A stretch of DNA of 64,000 nucleotides from Roseiarcus sp963741845 (GCA_963741845.1 CAVUJV010000033.1:186001-250000); one strand, 5' to 3'; numbered from the stretch's first letter, positions 44,537 through 54,494 are shown. Program-made: numbers and translations. The notes: generated from the letters alone by a model not told the origin.

Positions 44537-45854
44537 TCACTCGGCTTCGTCGAGCCGCTCGCCTGCGCGCAGAAAGCGCTCCGGGTCCACAGGCTCGCCG
44601 TCGATCCGCACCTCGTAATGCAGATGCGGGCCGGTCGAGCGGCCCGTCGAGCCAAGGCGCCCGAGCGGCGCGCCCTCGGCGACTGCCTCGCCTTCGGAGA
44701 CGAGGAGCGACGACATGTGCCCGTAACGCGTGCTGAGCCCGTGGCCGTGATCGATCTCGACCATCGTTCCGTAGCCGCCTTCCCAGCCGGCGCGCACCAC
44801 CCGCCCTGCGGCCGTCGCGTGGATTTCCGTTCCATAGGGTTCGAGGAGGTCGACGCCGGCGTGCAGCATCGGCCGGCCGAGGAAGGGATCGGTGCGATAG
44901 CCGAAGGGGGAGGTGAGGACCGGGTCGCCGAACAGGGGCTTCCGCAAGGGCGCATGCGAAAAGGCCTCCGCGAGATCATCCGCCGTCGCGACGTCGCGCG
45001 CCACGCGCGCCGCCGCGCGGTCGAAAGCAGGCGCGTCCGCGGGCGGGGCAGGGGGGACGGAGGCTCTCGCGGATTCGAACCGCTCCGGGTCGAGCCCGGC
45101 CTGCATCAGCACCGCCGACTTGCGCCCCGCGGCGTTCGCGGCCGCGCGGTCGATTGCCGCGAGCGAGATCATCTGTCCGCTTTCGATCCGGTCGAGCGCC
45201 ATGCTCGCGAGGTCGAACCGCGCGCTCAGATCGAGGTTGGGATTGGCCGCGGCGGCCGACAGTTTCGCGGGCTTTGGCGCCGGCCTTTGCGGCGCGGGCG
45301 CGAGGGAGCGGGGGACATTCGGGGCCGGAAGCGGCGCATAGGCGCGGATCGGGCTGTCCCCGCCCGCAAGGGCCGGGGTCCGCGTGGCAGGCGAGAGCGT
45401 CTCGATCGCCCGCAGGGCGTCGCCCTCCGCTCTGGCTTCGTTCGTGGCTCCGGCGCGGATCGTCCGCCTCGCGAGCGCCGCCACGACCGAGTTCGCGCTG
45501 TTCGAGGCGGGCCTCGCGCGCGAGAAGCTCGGCGAGCCGGCGTTCGAAGAGCGCCTCATCGAGCAGGCGCCGGCTTTTGAGAGCGTCGAAGCGCCCGCGC
45601 GCCTCGGCAAGCTGATCCTCGGCGGCAGCCGACCGAGCTCCGTAAGCGCGCGCAGTCGCGTCGGGAAGCAGCAGGCCGGCGCCGCCCGCCACGCCGAGCC
45701 CAAGCGAGACGGGAATGAGCGCCGCGACCGCCCAGAAGAGCGCAGGGGCCAGGGCTACGGCCCGGGTCGCGTCTCCGCGCGAGAGGGTGATTGTGTAAGG
45801 GCCCGCCGGCAACCCCTGCCGCGGCCAGCGCTTGCGAAAATCCATCGAATCCAA
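44537..45854 (-). CDS. M23-family metallopeptidase, one frameshift
   Basis: Cell wall endopeptidase of the LytM type. The N-terminus (MDSMDFRKRWPRQGLPAGPY) leads to a membrane helix (ALAPALFWAVAALIPVSLGL) and a coiled coil with EDQLAEARGRFDALKSRRLL. One extra base near 45498 shifts the frame between EARLEQR and NSVVAALARRTIRA. The C-terminal peptidase has all zinc motifs: RPMLHAGVDLLEPYGTEIH, GLSTRYGHMS and the final STGPHLHYEVRIDG. It cleaves cross-links and may link to division or elongation. Corrected length is about 439 residues. Confidence 0.88.
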
Positions 45855-45942
45855 AGCTCCGACCGTCCACGGCTCGAAGCGGAGAGGAAACGATCAAGGT
45901 TAACGCATTGCGAAGACGAACGTTTCCGCCGGTCGGGATTTT

Positions 45943-46413
45943 TCAGAGCGCCTTGACGGCTTCAAGCGCTTCCTCGGCGTGGCCGGGCACCTTCACCTTG
46001 CGCCAGATTTTGGCGATCTTCCCCGCCTTGTCGATGAGGAAAGTCGAGCGCTCGACGCCGAAATATTTCCGGCCGTACATGCTTTTTTCTTTCCATACGC
46101 CGTAAGCGTCGATCGCTTGCCGCTCCGGGTCGGCCGCCAGCTCGACGGCGAGGTCGTGCTTCTTCCGGAATTTGTCATGGCTCGCGGCTGTATCCGGGGA
46201 AACGCCGATGACGGCGGCGCCGGCCCTGGCGAATTCCTTCTTCAGGCCGCTGAAGGCGATGGCTTCGGCGGTGCATCCGGACGTGTCGTCCTTCGGGTAG
46301 AAATAGAGCACGATCGCCTTGCCCTTGAGATCGGACAGGCGCAATTGGCTCCCGCCGCTGGCGGGCAGGGCGAAATCCGGCGCGGGGTCGCCAACTTCAA
46401 GGTCCTTGGCCAT
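45943..46413 (-). CDS. bcp: thiol peroxidase Bcp-like (peroxiredoxin)
   Basis: A 156-residue peroxiredoxin that reduces hydroperoxides. MAKDLEVGDPAPDFALPASG at 46413; the peroxidatic cysteine is in YPKDDTSGCTAEAIAFSGLK. Usual Bcp proteins have a resolving cysteine five residues later (motif GCTxEAC); here it is Ile, so a one-cysteine mechanism with an external thiol is likely. The remaining motif FGVERSTFLIDKAGKI is normal. Confidence 0.9.
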   Translation of the reverse strand: MAKDLEVGDPAPDFALPASGGSQLRLSDLKGKAIVLYFYPKDDTSGCTAEAIAFSGLKKEFARAGAAVIGVSPDTAASHDKFRKKHDLAVELAADPERQAIDAYGVWKEKSMYGRKYFGVERSTFLIDKAGKIAKIWRKVKVPGHAEEALEAVKAL

Positions 46414-46666
46414 GTCGCCCTCGTTTTGTCTCAATGCCGATTCAATCGGTGCGCGACGCCGCGCTTGCCTGAAGTAGCGGGATAGACCGGAGCCGGCGCA
46501 TCTATCAAGCCGGGGCTCCAGCGGCGAGGGTCGGACCGGCGACAGCCCGGGGTTCCGTTCTATAAGGTTGGTCAGGAGGCTCGCGGGGAGCGGAAGGACG
46601 GCAGCACGCGTGTTCGGTTGGTTTGAGGAAGGAGATCGGGCGCGGGCCCGCACGGAGATGCGGCGC

Positions 46667-49600
46667 ATGACCAATAGCGCGATCGGGGTGCGTCTGCCCC
46701 GCCGCGCCCGCCGGTCGACGACGATGCAATGCGCCCGGCTCGCCGTCCGGACCATCGAACTCCTCATCGTCGTCGTTCTCATTGGCGCGGCGGCGCTGGC
46801 GATCCGGCTGTCGAGCGGCCCGATCCATCTCGATTCGCTGGGAGAGCGGGTCTCGACGAGCCTTCAGGAACGGTTCGAGGGCCGCTACAAGGTCGCCCTC
46901 GCCCAGCTCTACCTCACCCACGACTCCTGGGGCGTCGGCATCGGCTTCGACCAGCTCAGGCTGCGCGATCCTCAGGGCCGGTCGGTCATCTCCGCGCCCT
47001 CCGGCCGTATCGGGCTCGATCCGCTGGCTCTTCTGATCGGCGAGGTCAAGGTCCAGCGGCTCGAACTCGAAGGGCTCCACGTAAGGCTGCGCGTCGCCAA
47101 GGACGGCGCGCTCTCGGTGGCGGCGTCCGGGGACGAGAGCGCGGCGCCGATCGCGCTTCCGAATTCGTCCGCCTCGGGCCTGGAGAGCGCCAATCTGGCG
47201 GCCCTGATCCGGGCCAGCGTCGAGGCGATGGCGGGGACGAGCCAGGCGATCGACCACCTGACGCTGGCCAACGGTCGCTTCGAGATCGACAACGAGGCGA
47301 CGGACCGGTCCATCTCTTACAAGAATTTCAACCTCGCCTTCGACCGCTCGGGCGACGAGGCGAGCGCCCGCGTCACGGCGACCGGCCCGGCGGGTCCCTG
47401 GACGATCACTGCGCGGGCCGGGGCGACCGCGCGGCCGACGCTTTCGATCGAAGCGCGAGACGTCAGCCTCGCGGACCTCGAGACCTTCAACAAGCGGCCT
47501 CCGCCCGTATTCGTCGAGGGGCCGATCGATTTCCGGCTCGAAGCGAGCCTTGCGCCCGATACGACGCTGCAAAGCCTCGACGGCCGGTTCACGCTCGGCG
47601 CCGGGCGCGTCAGGCTCAACAATCCCGACGCGCTGCCCTTCCTCGTGGACGAGGCGTCAGGCCGGATCGTGTGGTCGGGCGCCGAGAAGCGGCTTCGCAT
47701 AGAAGACCTCTCGATCCTCGCCAACGAGACGCATATCCAGACGAGCGGCTGGGTCGCGCCGCCGGCCAATCCGAGCGATCCCTGGACGATCCGGATGGAA
47801 TCGTCGAATACGCGCTTTGGCGCGGAGCGCCCGGGCATGAAGCCCGTCATGCTCAATTCGGTTCTCTTGGAGGCGCGCGCCTATCCGCTCGAGACGCGCT
47901 TCCTCGTGGACAATTTTCTGGCGAAGGGCCCGACGGTCGACACGCATATTGCGGCCACGATCGCCCCTGACGGGCCGGGCGTTTCGCTCAAATTCGACCT
48001 GACCGTCAATCCGAGCGTCACCCAGGACGTCGTGCGGCTCTGGCCGCAGTTCATCAATCCCGACGTGCGCGACTGGTGTTCGCACAATCTGCATGGGGGA
48101 CAAATCGAGGGGGAGATGCACGCCAACTGGTCCGCGCAGGATCTCGACGCCATGGACCATAAGCGCGCCGTCTCCCGCGACAGCGTGCACGGCTCTTTTG
48201 CGTCCCACAACGTCGGGGTCGATCTGTTGCCGGGCCTGCCGATGATGGCGTCCGGCGAAGGCTCGGGCAGCTTTACGGGCCATGAATTCTCGCTGACGGC
48301 CAAGTCCGGCGTCATGACGCTGGCCCCGGGCCGAAAGATTCTTGCCGACAACATCACCTTCTCCATCCCCGACACTTCGCCGCGCCCGATCGTGGACGCC
48401 GAGGCGCAGGCGCATCTGAGCGGCGGGGCGGACGCGCTCGCCGACCTTCTCAGCCGCGAGCCGTTGCGCAAGCAGGCTGGCCTCGTGCTGGATCCCGCGA
48501 CCGTCCACGGCCTGGCCGATGGCGAACTCACGCTCGCGCTCAAGCTCGGCAAGACCGCGAAGCCGGAGGACACGGATTTCGACGCCAGGGGCGCGCTGTC
48601 GAATCTCACGCTCGACAAGTTCATCGGCGAGGAGAAGCTTTCAGAGGGCAACTTCACTTTCGGGGCCACACGCTCGACACTGACGATGTCAGGGCAGGGC
48701 GAGCTTTTCGGAACGGCGGCCAAGGTCGAAGTCGCCCGCGCGCCCGGCGAGGAAGGGCAGGCGACGCTCGCGCTGATCCTCGATCAGCCTGCGCTCGCAA
48801 AGCGCGGCCTCAAATTCGGCTGGCTGACCGGGGCCATCCCCGTCAGGGTGAAGGCCCCGCTGTCGCGCACGAGCGCCGCCGTCGAGGTCGATCTGACGCC
48901 CGCCGGCATCGACAATCCGATCCCCGGCCTCGTGAAGGCGATCGGCAAACCGGGCAAGGCGACATTTCAGGCCAAGCCTGCCGCGGTCGGCGCCGCGCTC
49001 AGCGATATCGCGGTCGATTTTGGAACGGCGCTCGTTCGGGGATCGGCCGAAGTCGGCGCGGACGGGGCCATCACATCCGCGAAGCTGACCCAGGCGCGCA
49101 TCTCGCCCGGCGACTCCCTTCAGGCCGACATCACGGTCGCGGGCGGCGTCGTGAAGGCGAATGTGCGCGGCGCTTCCTTTGACGCAAGGCCCTTCATCAA
49201 GGCGACGATGGATTCGGGCGCCACATCCGGCGCCGCCGGGGGCGGCTCCGACCTCGACCTCGACTTCAAGGTCAGCACGGTGACCGGGGCGAACAAGCAG
49301 GCGATCACGAGCTTCGGCGCGAATATCTCGCGGCGCGGCGGGGTGGATCGCGCGTTGTCCGCACGCGGCAAGATCGGGCAGGGCGTGATGGCGGCCTCGC
49401 TCGGCGACGGCGGAGACTTGCGCGTGAATGCGACGGACGCGGGCGCCCTCGCGCGTTTCGCGGATATCTATTCGCGCCTGGAAGGCGGGGCTCTGGTCCT
49501 GACAGTCTCCATGGGCGGCCGCGCAAGCGCCGGGACCGCGACGATTACGAACTTCGTGCTGCGCGACGAGCCTGCGCTGCGCCAGCTGGTCGCCGCGGCG

Positions 49601-50044
49601 CCGGCGAGAGCCGACGGCCGGATCGACCCGACGCGCGTCTCTTTTCAGAGGATGACGATCGCATTCGAGCGCTCGCCCGGCGTGCTCGAGATCAAGGACG
49701 CCGTCATCTACAACCCCACCATGGGCCTGACGGCGGCGGGACGGGTGAACTTCTCCGAGGACGACCTCGACATCTCCGGCGCCTTCATCCCGGCCTATGC
49801 CGTCAACAGCATGCTGAACAAGATCCCGGTCGTGGGGACGCTGCTTGGCGGCGGGAGCGACGAGGGGCTGATCGCGATCAGCTACCGGGTGCGCGGACCG
49901 ATCAACTCGCCCAATGTCAGCGTCAATCCCCTGTCCGCGATCGCGCCCGGAATTTTGCGCAAGATCCTTGGCGTCATGGACGGAAGCACGTTCAGCGTCG
50001 AAACTCCGGACGACAGCAAGCGACGGGCGGGCGGCCGGCAATAG
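46667..50044 (+). CDS. AsmA/DUF3971-like large envelope protein
   Basis: About 1125 residues from ATG 46667 (GGAG nine bases upstream; longer starts are possible). One N-terminal membrane helix (TIELLIVVVLIGAAALAI) is followed by a very long beta-rich chain. LRDPQGRSVISAPSGRIG, EGPIDFRLEASLAPDT and the C-terminal part AVIYNPTMGLTAAGRVNFSE match the DUF3971 and AsmA-like C-terminal domains seen in YhdP/TamB/AsmA proteins, which bridge the periplasm and are linked to phospholipid transport. It is divergent from bcp. Confidence 0.82.
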   Translation: MTNSAIGVRLPRRARRSTTMQCARLAVRTIELLIVVVLIGAAALAIRLSSGPIHLDSLGERVSTSLQERFEGRYKVALAQLYLTHDSWGVGIGFDQLRLRDPQGRSVISAPSGRIGLDPLALLIGEVKVQRLELEGLHVRLRVAKDGALSVAASGDESAAPIALPNSSASGLESANLAALIRASVEAMAGTSQAIDHLTLANGRFEIDNEATDRSISYKNFNLAFDRSGDEASARVTATGPAGPWTITARAGATARPTLSIEARDVSLADLETFNKRPPPVFVEGPIDFRLEASLAPDTTLQSLDGRFTLGAGRVRLNNPDALPFLVDEASGRIVWSGAEKRLRIEDLSILANETHIQTSGWVAPPANPSDPWTIRMESSNTRFGAERPGMKPVMLNSVLLEARAYPLETRFLVDNFLAKGPTVDTHIAATIAPDGPGVSLKFDLTVNPSVTQDVVRLWPQFINPDVRDWCSHNLHGGQIEGEMHANWSAQDLDAMDHKRAVSRDSVHGSFASHNVGVDLLPGLPMMASGEGSGSFTGHEFSLTAKSGVMTLAPGRKILADNITFSIPDTSPRPIVDAEAQAHLSGGADALADLLSREPLRKQAGLVLDPATVHGLADGELTLALKLGKTAKPEDTDFDARGALSNLTLDKFIGEEKLSEGNFTFGATRSTLTMSGQGELFGTAAKVEVARAPGEEGQATLALILDQPALAKRGLKFGWLTGAIPVRVKAPLSRTSAAVEVDLTPAGIDNPIPGLVKAIGKPGKATFQAKPAAVGAALSDIAVDFGTALVRGSAEVGADGAITSAKLTQARISPGDSLQADITVAGGVVKANVRGASFDARPFIKATMDSGATSGAAGGGSDLDLDFKVSTVTGANKQAITSFGANISRRGGVDRALSARGKIGQGVMAASLGDGGDLRVNATDAGALARFADIYSRLEGGALVLTVSMGGRASAGTATITNFVLRDEPALRQLVAAAPARADGRIDPTRVSFQRMTIAFERSPGVLEIKDAVIYNPTMGLTAAGRVNFSEDDLDISGAFIPAYAVNSMLNKIPVVGTLLGGGSDEGLIAISYRVRGPINSPNVSVNPLSAIAPGILRKILGVMDGSTFSVETPDDSKRRAGGRQ

Positions 50045-50166
50045 GCCGGACCGCTCGCCGCTCAATCGACGCCGATCACCACATCCGAAGCCTTATGACC
50101 GCATAGGCCCTCTGGGCGGCCATGAGCACGCCGATCTCGAGCGCCCTATCCGCTTTGCGAGCGGTT

Positions 50167-50182
50167 TCGTTGAATATAACGA
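50167..50182 (+). promoter_or_regulatory. candidate ModE-like dyad in the modA leader
   Basis: TCGTT (50167-50171), six bases, AACGA (50178-50182), inside TTCGTTGAATATAACGATGA. ATATAACG is the right half of the ModE (molybdate regulator) box. The left half is poor. It lies 64 bases before the modA start. Binding by a ModE protein is an inference; no modE gene is in the window. Confidence 0.35.
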
Positions 50183-50217
50183 TGATCTAAGCTGAACTTC
50201 GTCCGGCCGGCAAGGTT

Positions 50218-50235
50218 GAGCCCCGAACGGGGCTC
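50218..50235 (+). promoter_or_regulatory. perfect 7-bp leader hairpin next to the modA ribosome site
   Basis: GAGCCCC-GAAC-GGGGCTC (50218-50235) ends at the first base of CGGAGG (the modA Shine-Dalgarno). It could stabilise the message or hinder ribosome entry. No U-run follows, so it is not an ordinary terminator. Confidence 0.5.
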
Positions 50236-50245
50236 GGAGGGGTGC

Positions 50246-50989
50246 ATGAATCTCAAAGCGGCGGCTTCGCTGGTCTGCCTGCTGGCTGGCGCCTTGACGC
50301 CGGCTCAGGCGGGGCAGACCCATGTCGCGGTCGCGGCGAACTTCACCGAGCCCGCGAAGGAAATCGCGGCGCTCTTCAAGCAGAGGACAGGCGACGAGGC
50401 GCTGCTGAGCTTCGGCGCGTCGGGCGCGTTCTTCACCCAGATCACGCATGACGCGCCGTTCCAGGTGTTTCTGTCGGCCGACGAGGAGCGGCCGAAAGCC
50501 GCAGTCACGCAGGGATTTGCCGTGCCGGGCAGCGTCTTCACTTACGCGGTCGGCAAGCTCGTCCTGTGGAGCCGGGTCCTCGACGTGAGCAAGGGCGAGG
50601 AGACGCTGAAGGCGGGCGACTTCCTCCGGCTGTCCATCGCCAATCCGGCCGCCGCCCCCTATGGCGCCGCCGCGGTCGAGACGATGAAGGCGCTCGGCGT
50701 CTATGACGCGCTGCAGCCGAAGATCGTGCAGGGGAACAGCATCGGGCAGGCGTTCCAGTTCGTCGACACGAAGAATGCGGAACTCGGCTTCGTCGCGCTG
50801 TCGCAAATCCACGGCGTCCCTGGGGGCTCGCAATGGCTCGTGCCGCAAAGGCTGTACACGCCGATCCGGCAGGACGCGGCGCTCTTGAAGAAGGGCGCGG
50901 ACGATCCGACGTCGAAAGCCTTCCTCGAATTTCTCAGAGGACCGGAGGCCCGGGCGATCATCGAGCGCTTCGGGTACGGGCTCGAATGA
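50246..50989 (+). CDS. modA: molybdate ABC transporter substrate-binding protein ModA
   Basis: Periplasmic molybdate/tungstate-binding protein, 247 residues. The signal peptide MNLKAAASLVCLLAGALTPA ends QAGQ. The ligand loop motif FGASGAFFTQITHDAPFQVF and FLSADEERPKAAV are the ModA features; GNSIGQAFQFVDTKNAELGF is near the C-terminal lobe. ATG 50246 is preceded by CGGAGG. It delivers oxyanion to ModBC encoded next. Confidence 0.93.
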   Translation: MNLKAAASLVCLLAGALTPAQAGQTHVAVAANFTEPAKEIAALFKQRTGDEALLSFGASGAFFTQITHDAPFQVFLSADEERPKAAVTQGFAVPGSVFTYAVGKLVLWSRVLDVSKGEETLKAGDFLRLSIANPAAAPYGAAAVETMKALGVYDALQPKIVQGNSIGQAFQFVDTKNAELGFVALSQIHGVPGGSQWLVPQRLYTPIRQDAALLKKGADDPTSKAFLEFLRGPEARAIIERFGYGLE

Positions 50990-51130
50990 GCCGGGCGGAC
51001 GCACGCGCCTCGCGCAATCCTCCCTTGCCGCGAAGCGGCGGAGGAGGGGGACCGCGCGTCGGCGCGGCCGGTACGGCGCTTCGGAGCCCGCGGGCCGCCG
51101 CAGCGTCCCGCAACCGAAAGGCCTGATCCC

Positions 51131-51814
51131 ATGGACTCGTCTTCCGACATCTGGGGGCCGGTCGTTCTGACGATCGAGCTTGCGGCCGTCACGACCGTCT
51201 GTCTGCTGATCGTGGCGACGCCGCTCGCCTGGTGGCTTGCGCGGTCGAAGCGCTGGTGGAAGGAAATCGTCGCGGCCGTCGTCTCGCTGCCGATCGTTCT
51301 CCCGCCGACCGTGCTCGGCTTCTATCTTCTCATCGCCCTCGGGCCGGACGGACCGGGCGGCGCCTTTGCGCCCCTGTGGGGCGCGCGGACGCTGGCCTTC
51401 ACCTTCACGGGACTGGTGATCGGCTCGATCATCGCCTCCATGCCTTTCGTGGTGCAGCCGATCCGCAACGCCTTCGCCGCAATGGGCGATCGGCCGCTCG
51501 AAGTCGCCGCAACTTTGCGCGCTTCGCCCGCGCGGGCGTTCTGGACCGTGGCGCTCCCGCTGGCGAGTCCGGGCCTGCTCACCGGTTCGGTGCTTGGCTT
51601 TGCCCATACGATCGGCGAGTTCGGCGTCGTCCTGATGATCGGCGGCAATATTCCCGGCCGCACCCGCGTGGTGTCGACCGCGATCTTCGACCTCGTCGAG
51701 ACGATGGAATGGCGCGAGGCCAACATTCTCGCCGGCGGCATGGTCGTCTTCGCCCTCGTTGTGATTCTCTCGATGATCTTCATCGAGAGGCGATTTGCGC
51801 GCGCCCGCGCATGA
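51131..51814 (+). CDS. modB: molybdate ABC transporter permease ModB
   Basis: A 227-residue inner-membrane permease with about five to six helices. TPLAWWLARSKRWWKEIVAA, LPPTVLGFYLLIALGPDGPG and the EAA loop EVAATLRASPARAFWTVALP identify ModB; the end FGVVLMIGGNIPGRTRVVST is conserved. A 140-bp gap with a REP-like inverted repeat (CTCCCTTGCCGCGAAGCGGC) lies between modA and modB. Confidence 0.93.
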   Translation: MDSSSDIWGPVVLTIELAAVTTVCLLIVATPLAWWLARSKRWWKEIVAAVVSLPIVLPPTVLGFYLLIALGPDGPGGAFAPLWGARTLAFTFTGLVIGSIIASMPFVVQPIRNAFAAMGDRPLEVAATLRASPARAFWTVALPLASPGLLTGSVLGFAHTIGEFGVVLMIGGNIPGRTRVVSTAIFDLVETMEWREANILAGGMVVFALVVILSMIFIERRFARARA

Positions 51815-52931
51815 GCGGCGTTCTTCGTGTCGCGTTCCGGGGCTCCGTCGGCAAGTTCGCCCTCGACGCGGCCTTCGAGGCGCCGGCCGTCGGCGTGACG
51901 GCGCTTTTCGGCCCCTCGGGCTGCGGCAAGACGACGGTCCTGCGCTGCATAGCGGGTCTGCTGCGCCTGCCGGACGGACTTTGCGATGTGGACGGCGACC
52001 TTTGGCAGACGCCGGCGGGGGCCTTCGTGCCGACCCATCGGCGACCGCTCGGCTACGTATTTCAGGAACCGAGCCTTTTCTCCCATCTCTCCGTCCGCCG
52101 GAACCTCCTGTTCGGCGCGCCGCGCGGGCAGACGGGCGGCGAGCGGGCCATTGCCTTCGATGAGATCGCCGAACTGCTGGGCCTCACGGCGCTGCTCGAC
52201 CGGTCGCCCCGGAACCTCTCGGGCGGCGAGCGGCAGCGCGTCGCAATCGGGCGGGCGCTGATGTCGCAGCCGAAGCTCCTGCTGATGGACGAGCCGCTGT
52301 CCGCGCTCGACCGCAACACCAGGAACGAGATCCTGCCTTTCCTCGAACGTCTGCGTGATCGGCTCTCGCTGCCGATCATTTATGTCACGCACGACATTGC
52401 GGAGGTCGATCGGCTGGCCGACCATGTCGTGCTGATGCGCAAGGGCCGCGTCGTGGCCTCCGGGCGGCTCACGGACATCCAGAGCGATCCGTCGCTGCCC
52501 CTCGGCCGGGCGCGGGACGCGGCGGTCGGGCTTGCCGGCGCGGTCGAGGGCTACGACAAGGAGTACGGCCTGCTTGCGATCGGGGTGAGGGGCGGCCGTT
52601 TCTGGACTCCGCCCCGGAAGACCCGATCGGCGCACGCCGCCGCCTCCGGGTCGTGGCGGGGGACGTCAGCCTTACGCGCGAGCGACCCGGCCCGAGTTCG
52701 ATCCTCAATGTGCTGCCGGCGCGCGTGCTGTCTCACGCGATTGTCGAGACGAACGAAATCGTCGTCTCGATCGGCCTCGGCGCGGACGGGCAGGGAGAGC
52801 GCCTGCTGGCGCGGCTCACGCGCAAGTCGTGGGAAGCGCTCGGCCTTGCCGACGGCCTCGCCGTCTATGCCCAGGTCAAGGCGGTCGCGCTCGCTCCCGG
52901 CCGGGACGAGCCAGCGCCAGCGTCGGCGTGA
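51811..52931 (+). CDS. modC: molybdate ABC transporter ATPase ModC, one frameshift
   Basis: ABC ATPase of about 373 residues, starting at ATG 51811 (ATGA overlap with modB). Walker A GPSGCGKTTVLRCIAGLL, signature LSGGERQRVAIGRALM, Walker B LLLMDEPLSALDRNTRNEIL. A shift near 52614 (one base missing or two extra in a C-run) joins VRGGRFWTPP to EDPIGARRRLRVVAGDVSL. The end carries the TOBE (molybdate regulatory) part SSILNVLPARVLSHAIVETN. It powers molybdate import for molybdo-enzymes. Confidence 0.92.
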
Positions 52932-52943
52932 GCGAGTCGCGGT

Positions 52944-53324
52944 TCAGGCCGCCAGCAGCCGCTCGACCTCGTTGACGAGTTCGCGAAGGTGAAACGGCTT
53001 CGAGAGGATGCGGGCGTCCTTGGGAGCGTTGTTGTCGGGATTGAGCGCCACCGCCGCGAAGCCGGTGATGAACATGACCTTGATCTCCGGGTCGAGCTCG
53101 GTCGCCCGCCGGGCGAGCTCGATTCCGTCCATTTCCGGCATCACGATGTCGGTGAGAAGCAGTTCGAACGGCTCCTCGCGCAGACGGTTGTAGGCCGAGA
53201 CGCCGTTGTCGAAAGAAGCCACCGAATAGCCCGCGTTTTGCAGGGCTTTGACGAGGAAACGACGCATGTCGTTGTCGTCCTCGGCGAGCAGGATTTTAGG
53301 CGATATTTCCACCGGCGTTCGCAT
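52944..53324 (-). CDS. cpdR: CpdR-type single-domain response regulator
   Basis: A 126-residue receiver domain without output domain. LLAEDDNDMRRFLVKALQNA is the acidic pocket, LLLTDIVMPEMDGIELARRA has the phosphorylated Asp, and ILSKPFHLRELVNEVERLLA has the conserved Lys. The sequence closely matches CpdR, which in its unphosphorylated form is an adaptor for ClpXP proteolysis and cell-cycle timing. It is divergent from the N-formylglutamate amidohydrolase gene, the usual neighbour in Rhizobiales. Confidence 0.9.
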   Translation of the reverse strand: MRTPVEISPKILLAEDDNDMRRFLVKALQNAGYSVASFDNGVSAYNRLREEPFELLLTDIVMPEMDGIELARRATELDPEIKVMFITGFAAVALNPDNNAPKDARILSKPFHLRELVNEVERLLAA

Positions 53325-53468
53325 TCTGGGCCCCCGTTTCAGTCAGCGACCTTGCGGCGCCCGGGTAAAAATTCCCTTGAAGCCGAAGGCGCGCAGCGCC
53401 ATGTCTACTCTCCGCCCACGATAAACCGCACTCGCGGCCCAAGGGCAAGCGTCAGTTCCGGAGCGGCA

Positions 53469-54356
53469 ATGGACGAAGCGAAGCGCCTGGACCTCGAGTT
53501 TGCCCGGCCAGTCGAGACGATCGAGCCGGCGCGGCTCGCCTCCCCGCTTGTCTTCAGCTCCCCACATTCCGGCTCGACCTATCCGCCCTGCTTTCTCGCC
53601 GAATCGCGGCTCGATCCGCTGACGCTGAGGCGTTCCGAGGACGCTTATGTCGATGAACTCTTCCTGCCCTGCGTAGGGCTCGGCGCGCCGCTTGTCCGGG
53701 CGCTTTTTCCCAGAGCTTATCTGGATGTCAACCGCGAACCTTTCGAGCTCGACCCGCAGATTTTCGACGGGCCGCTGCCGGATTTCGCCAATACGCGCTC
53801 GCTCAGGGTCGCGGTGGGCCTGGGGACGATCCCGCGCGTGGTGGGGGACGCCCAGCCGATCTACCGGAAGACGCTGCCGCTCGCGGAAGGCTTCCGGCGC
53901 ATCGAAACGCTCTATCGGCCTTATCACGCAAGCCTGAAGGGCCTCGTCGAGCGCGCCCGGCGACATTTCGGGCTCGCGGTTCTCGTCGACTGCCATTCCA
54001 TGCCGACCAATGCAGCGGATGTCGGCGGGCTCGATATCGTGCTCGGGGACCGTTACGGAGCGAGCGCTTCGCCGCGGATTCTCGAGATCCTCGAATCGAG
54101 CCTTCGCTCCGCCGGCTATCGCGTCCGACGGAACAAGCCTTTTGCCGGCGGATTCATCACCGAGCATTTCGGCGCGCCTTCCGAGGGCGCGCATGCCGTG
54201 CAGATCGAGATCGCACGGGCGCTCTATCTGGACGAGCGGACGATCTTGAAGACCGGGAACTGGTCAGCGCTGCGGGACGATCTCTTTGCCGCGGCGCGCG
54301 CGCTCGCGCGGGAGTTCGGGGGCGATCTCGCTGCGACGCGGATGGCGGCGGAATAG
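53469..54356 (+). CDS. N-formylglutamate amidohydrolase
   Basis: A 295-residue metalloenzyme-like protein. LVFSSPHSGSTYPPCFLAES, RAYLDVNREPFELDPQIFDG, VLVDCHSMPTNAADVGGLDI and EGAHAVQIEIARALYLDE fit the family (HutG-type, which releases formate from N-formylglutamate in histidine breakdown). No other hut gene is near, so the substrate may differ. ATG 53469 is used. Confidence 0.9.
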   Translation: MDEAKRLDLEFARPVETIEPARLASPLVFSSPHSGSTYPPCFLAESRLDPLTLRRSEDAYVDELFLPCVGLGAPLVRALFPRAYLDVNREPFELDPQIFDGPLPDFANTRSLRVAVGLGTIPRVVGDAQPIYRKTLPLAEGFRRIETLYRPYHASLKGLVERARRHFGLAVLVDCHSMPTNAADVGGLDIVLGDRYGASASPRILEILESSLRSAGYRVRRNKPFAGGFITEHFGAPSEGAHAVQIEIARALYLDERTILKTGNWSALRDDLFAAARALAREFGGDLAATRMAAE

Positions 54357-54398
54357 AACGGCGGCCGACGGGCTTGATGCCGACGCGGACCTTCGCGC

Positions 54399-54432
54399 AA
54401 AAAAGGAGGCCGCCATGTCGCCATGGCGGCCT
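54399..54432 (-). terminator. intrinsic terminator of the sRNA
   Basis: AGGCCGCCATG (54432-54422, minus) pairs perfectly over 11 bp with CATGGCGGCCT (54417-54407) across a four-base loop, followed by CCTTTTTTG (T run 54404-54399). Very strong. Confidence 0.85.
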
Positions 54433-54489
54433 TCAAGTCTAGGGAGGAAACGCCCAAGGAGGGCATATGCGGCAGATCAATGCCGCACC
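54399..54489 (-). ncRNA. suhB/alpha-r14-type small RNA
   Basis: A complete sRNA layout on the minus strand. Stem-loop 1 TGCCGCA (54468-54474 region) with TGCGGCA, loop of six; stem-loop 2 GCCC-TCCTT-GGGC whose loop carries an anti-Shine-Dalgarno UCCU; a single-stranded TTTCCTCCC (54442-54450); then an 11-bp terminator hairpin and six T. Multiple CCUCC motifs, three hairpins and position between the N-formylglutamate amidohydrolase gene and a SuhB/HisN-family gene match the Rfam suhB (alpha-r14) sRNAs of Rhizobiales, trans-acting repressors of translation. Length is about 90 nt. No covariance search was run. Confidence 0.82.
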
Positions 54490-54494
54490 GCAAC

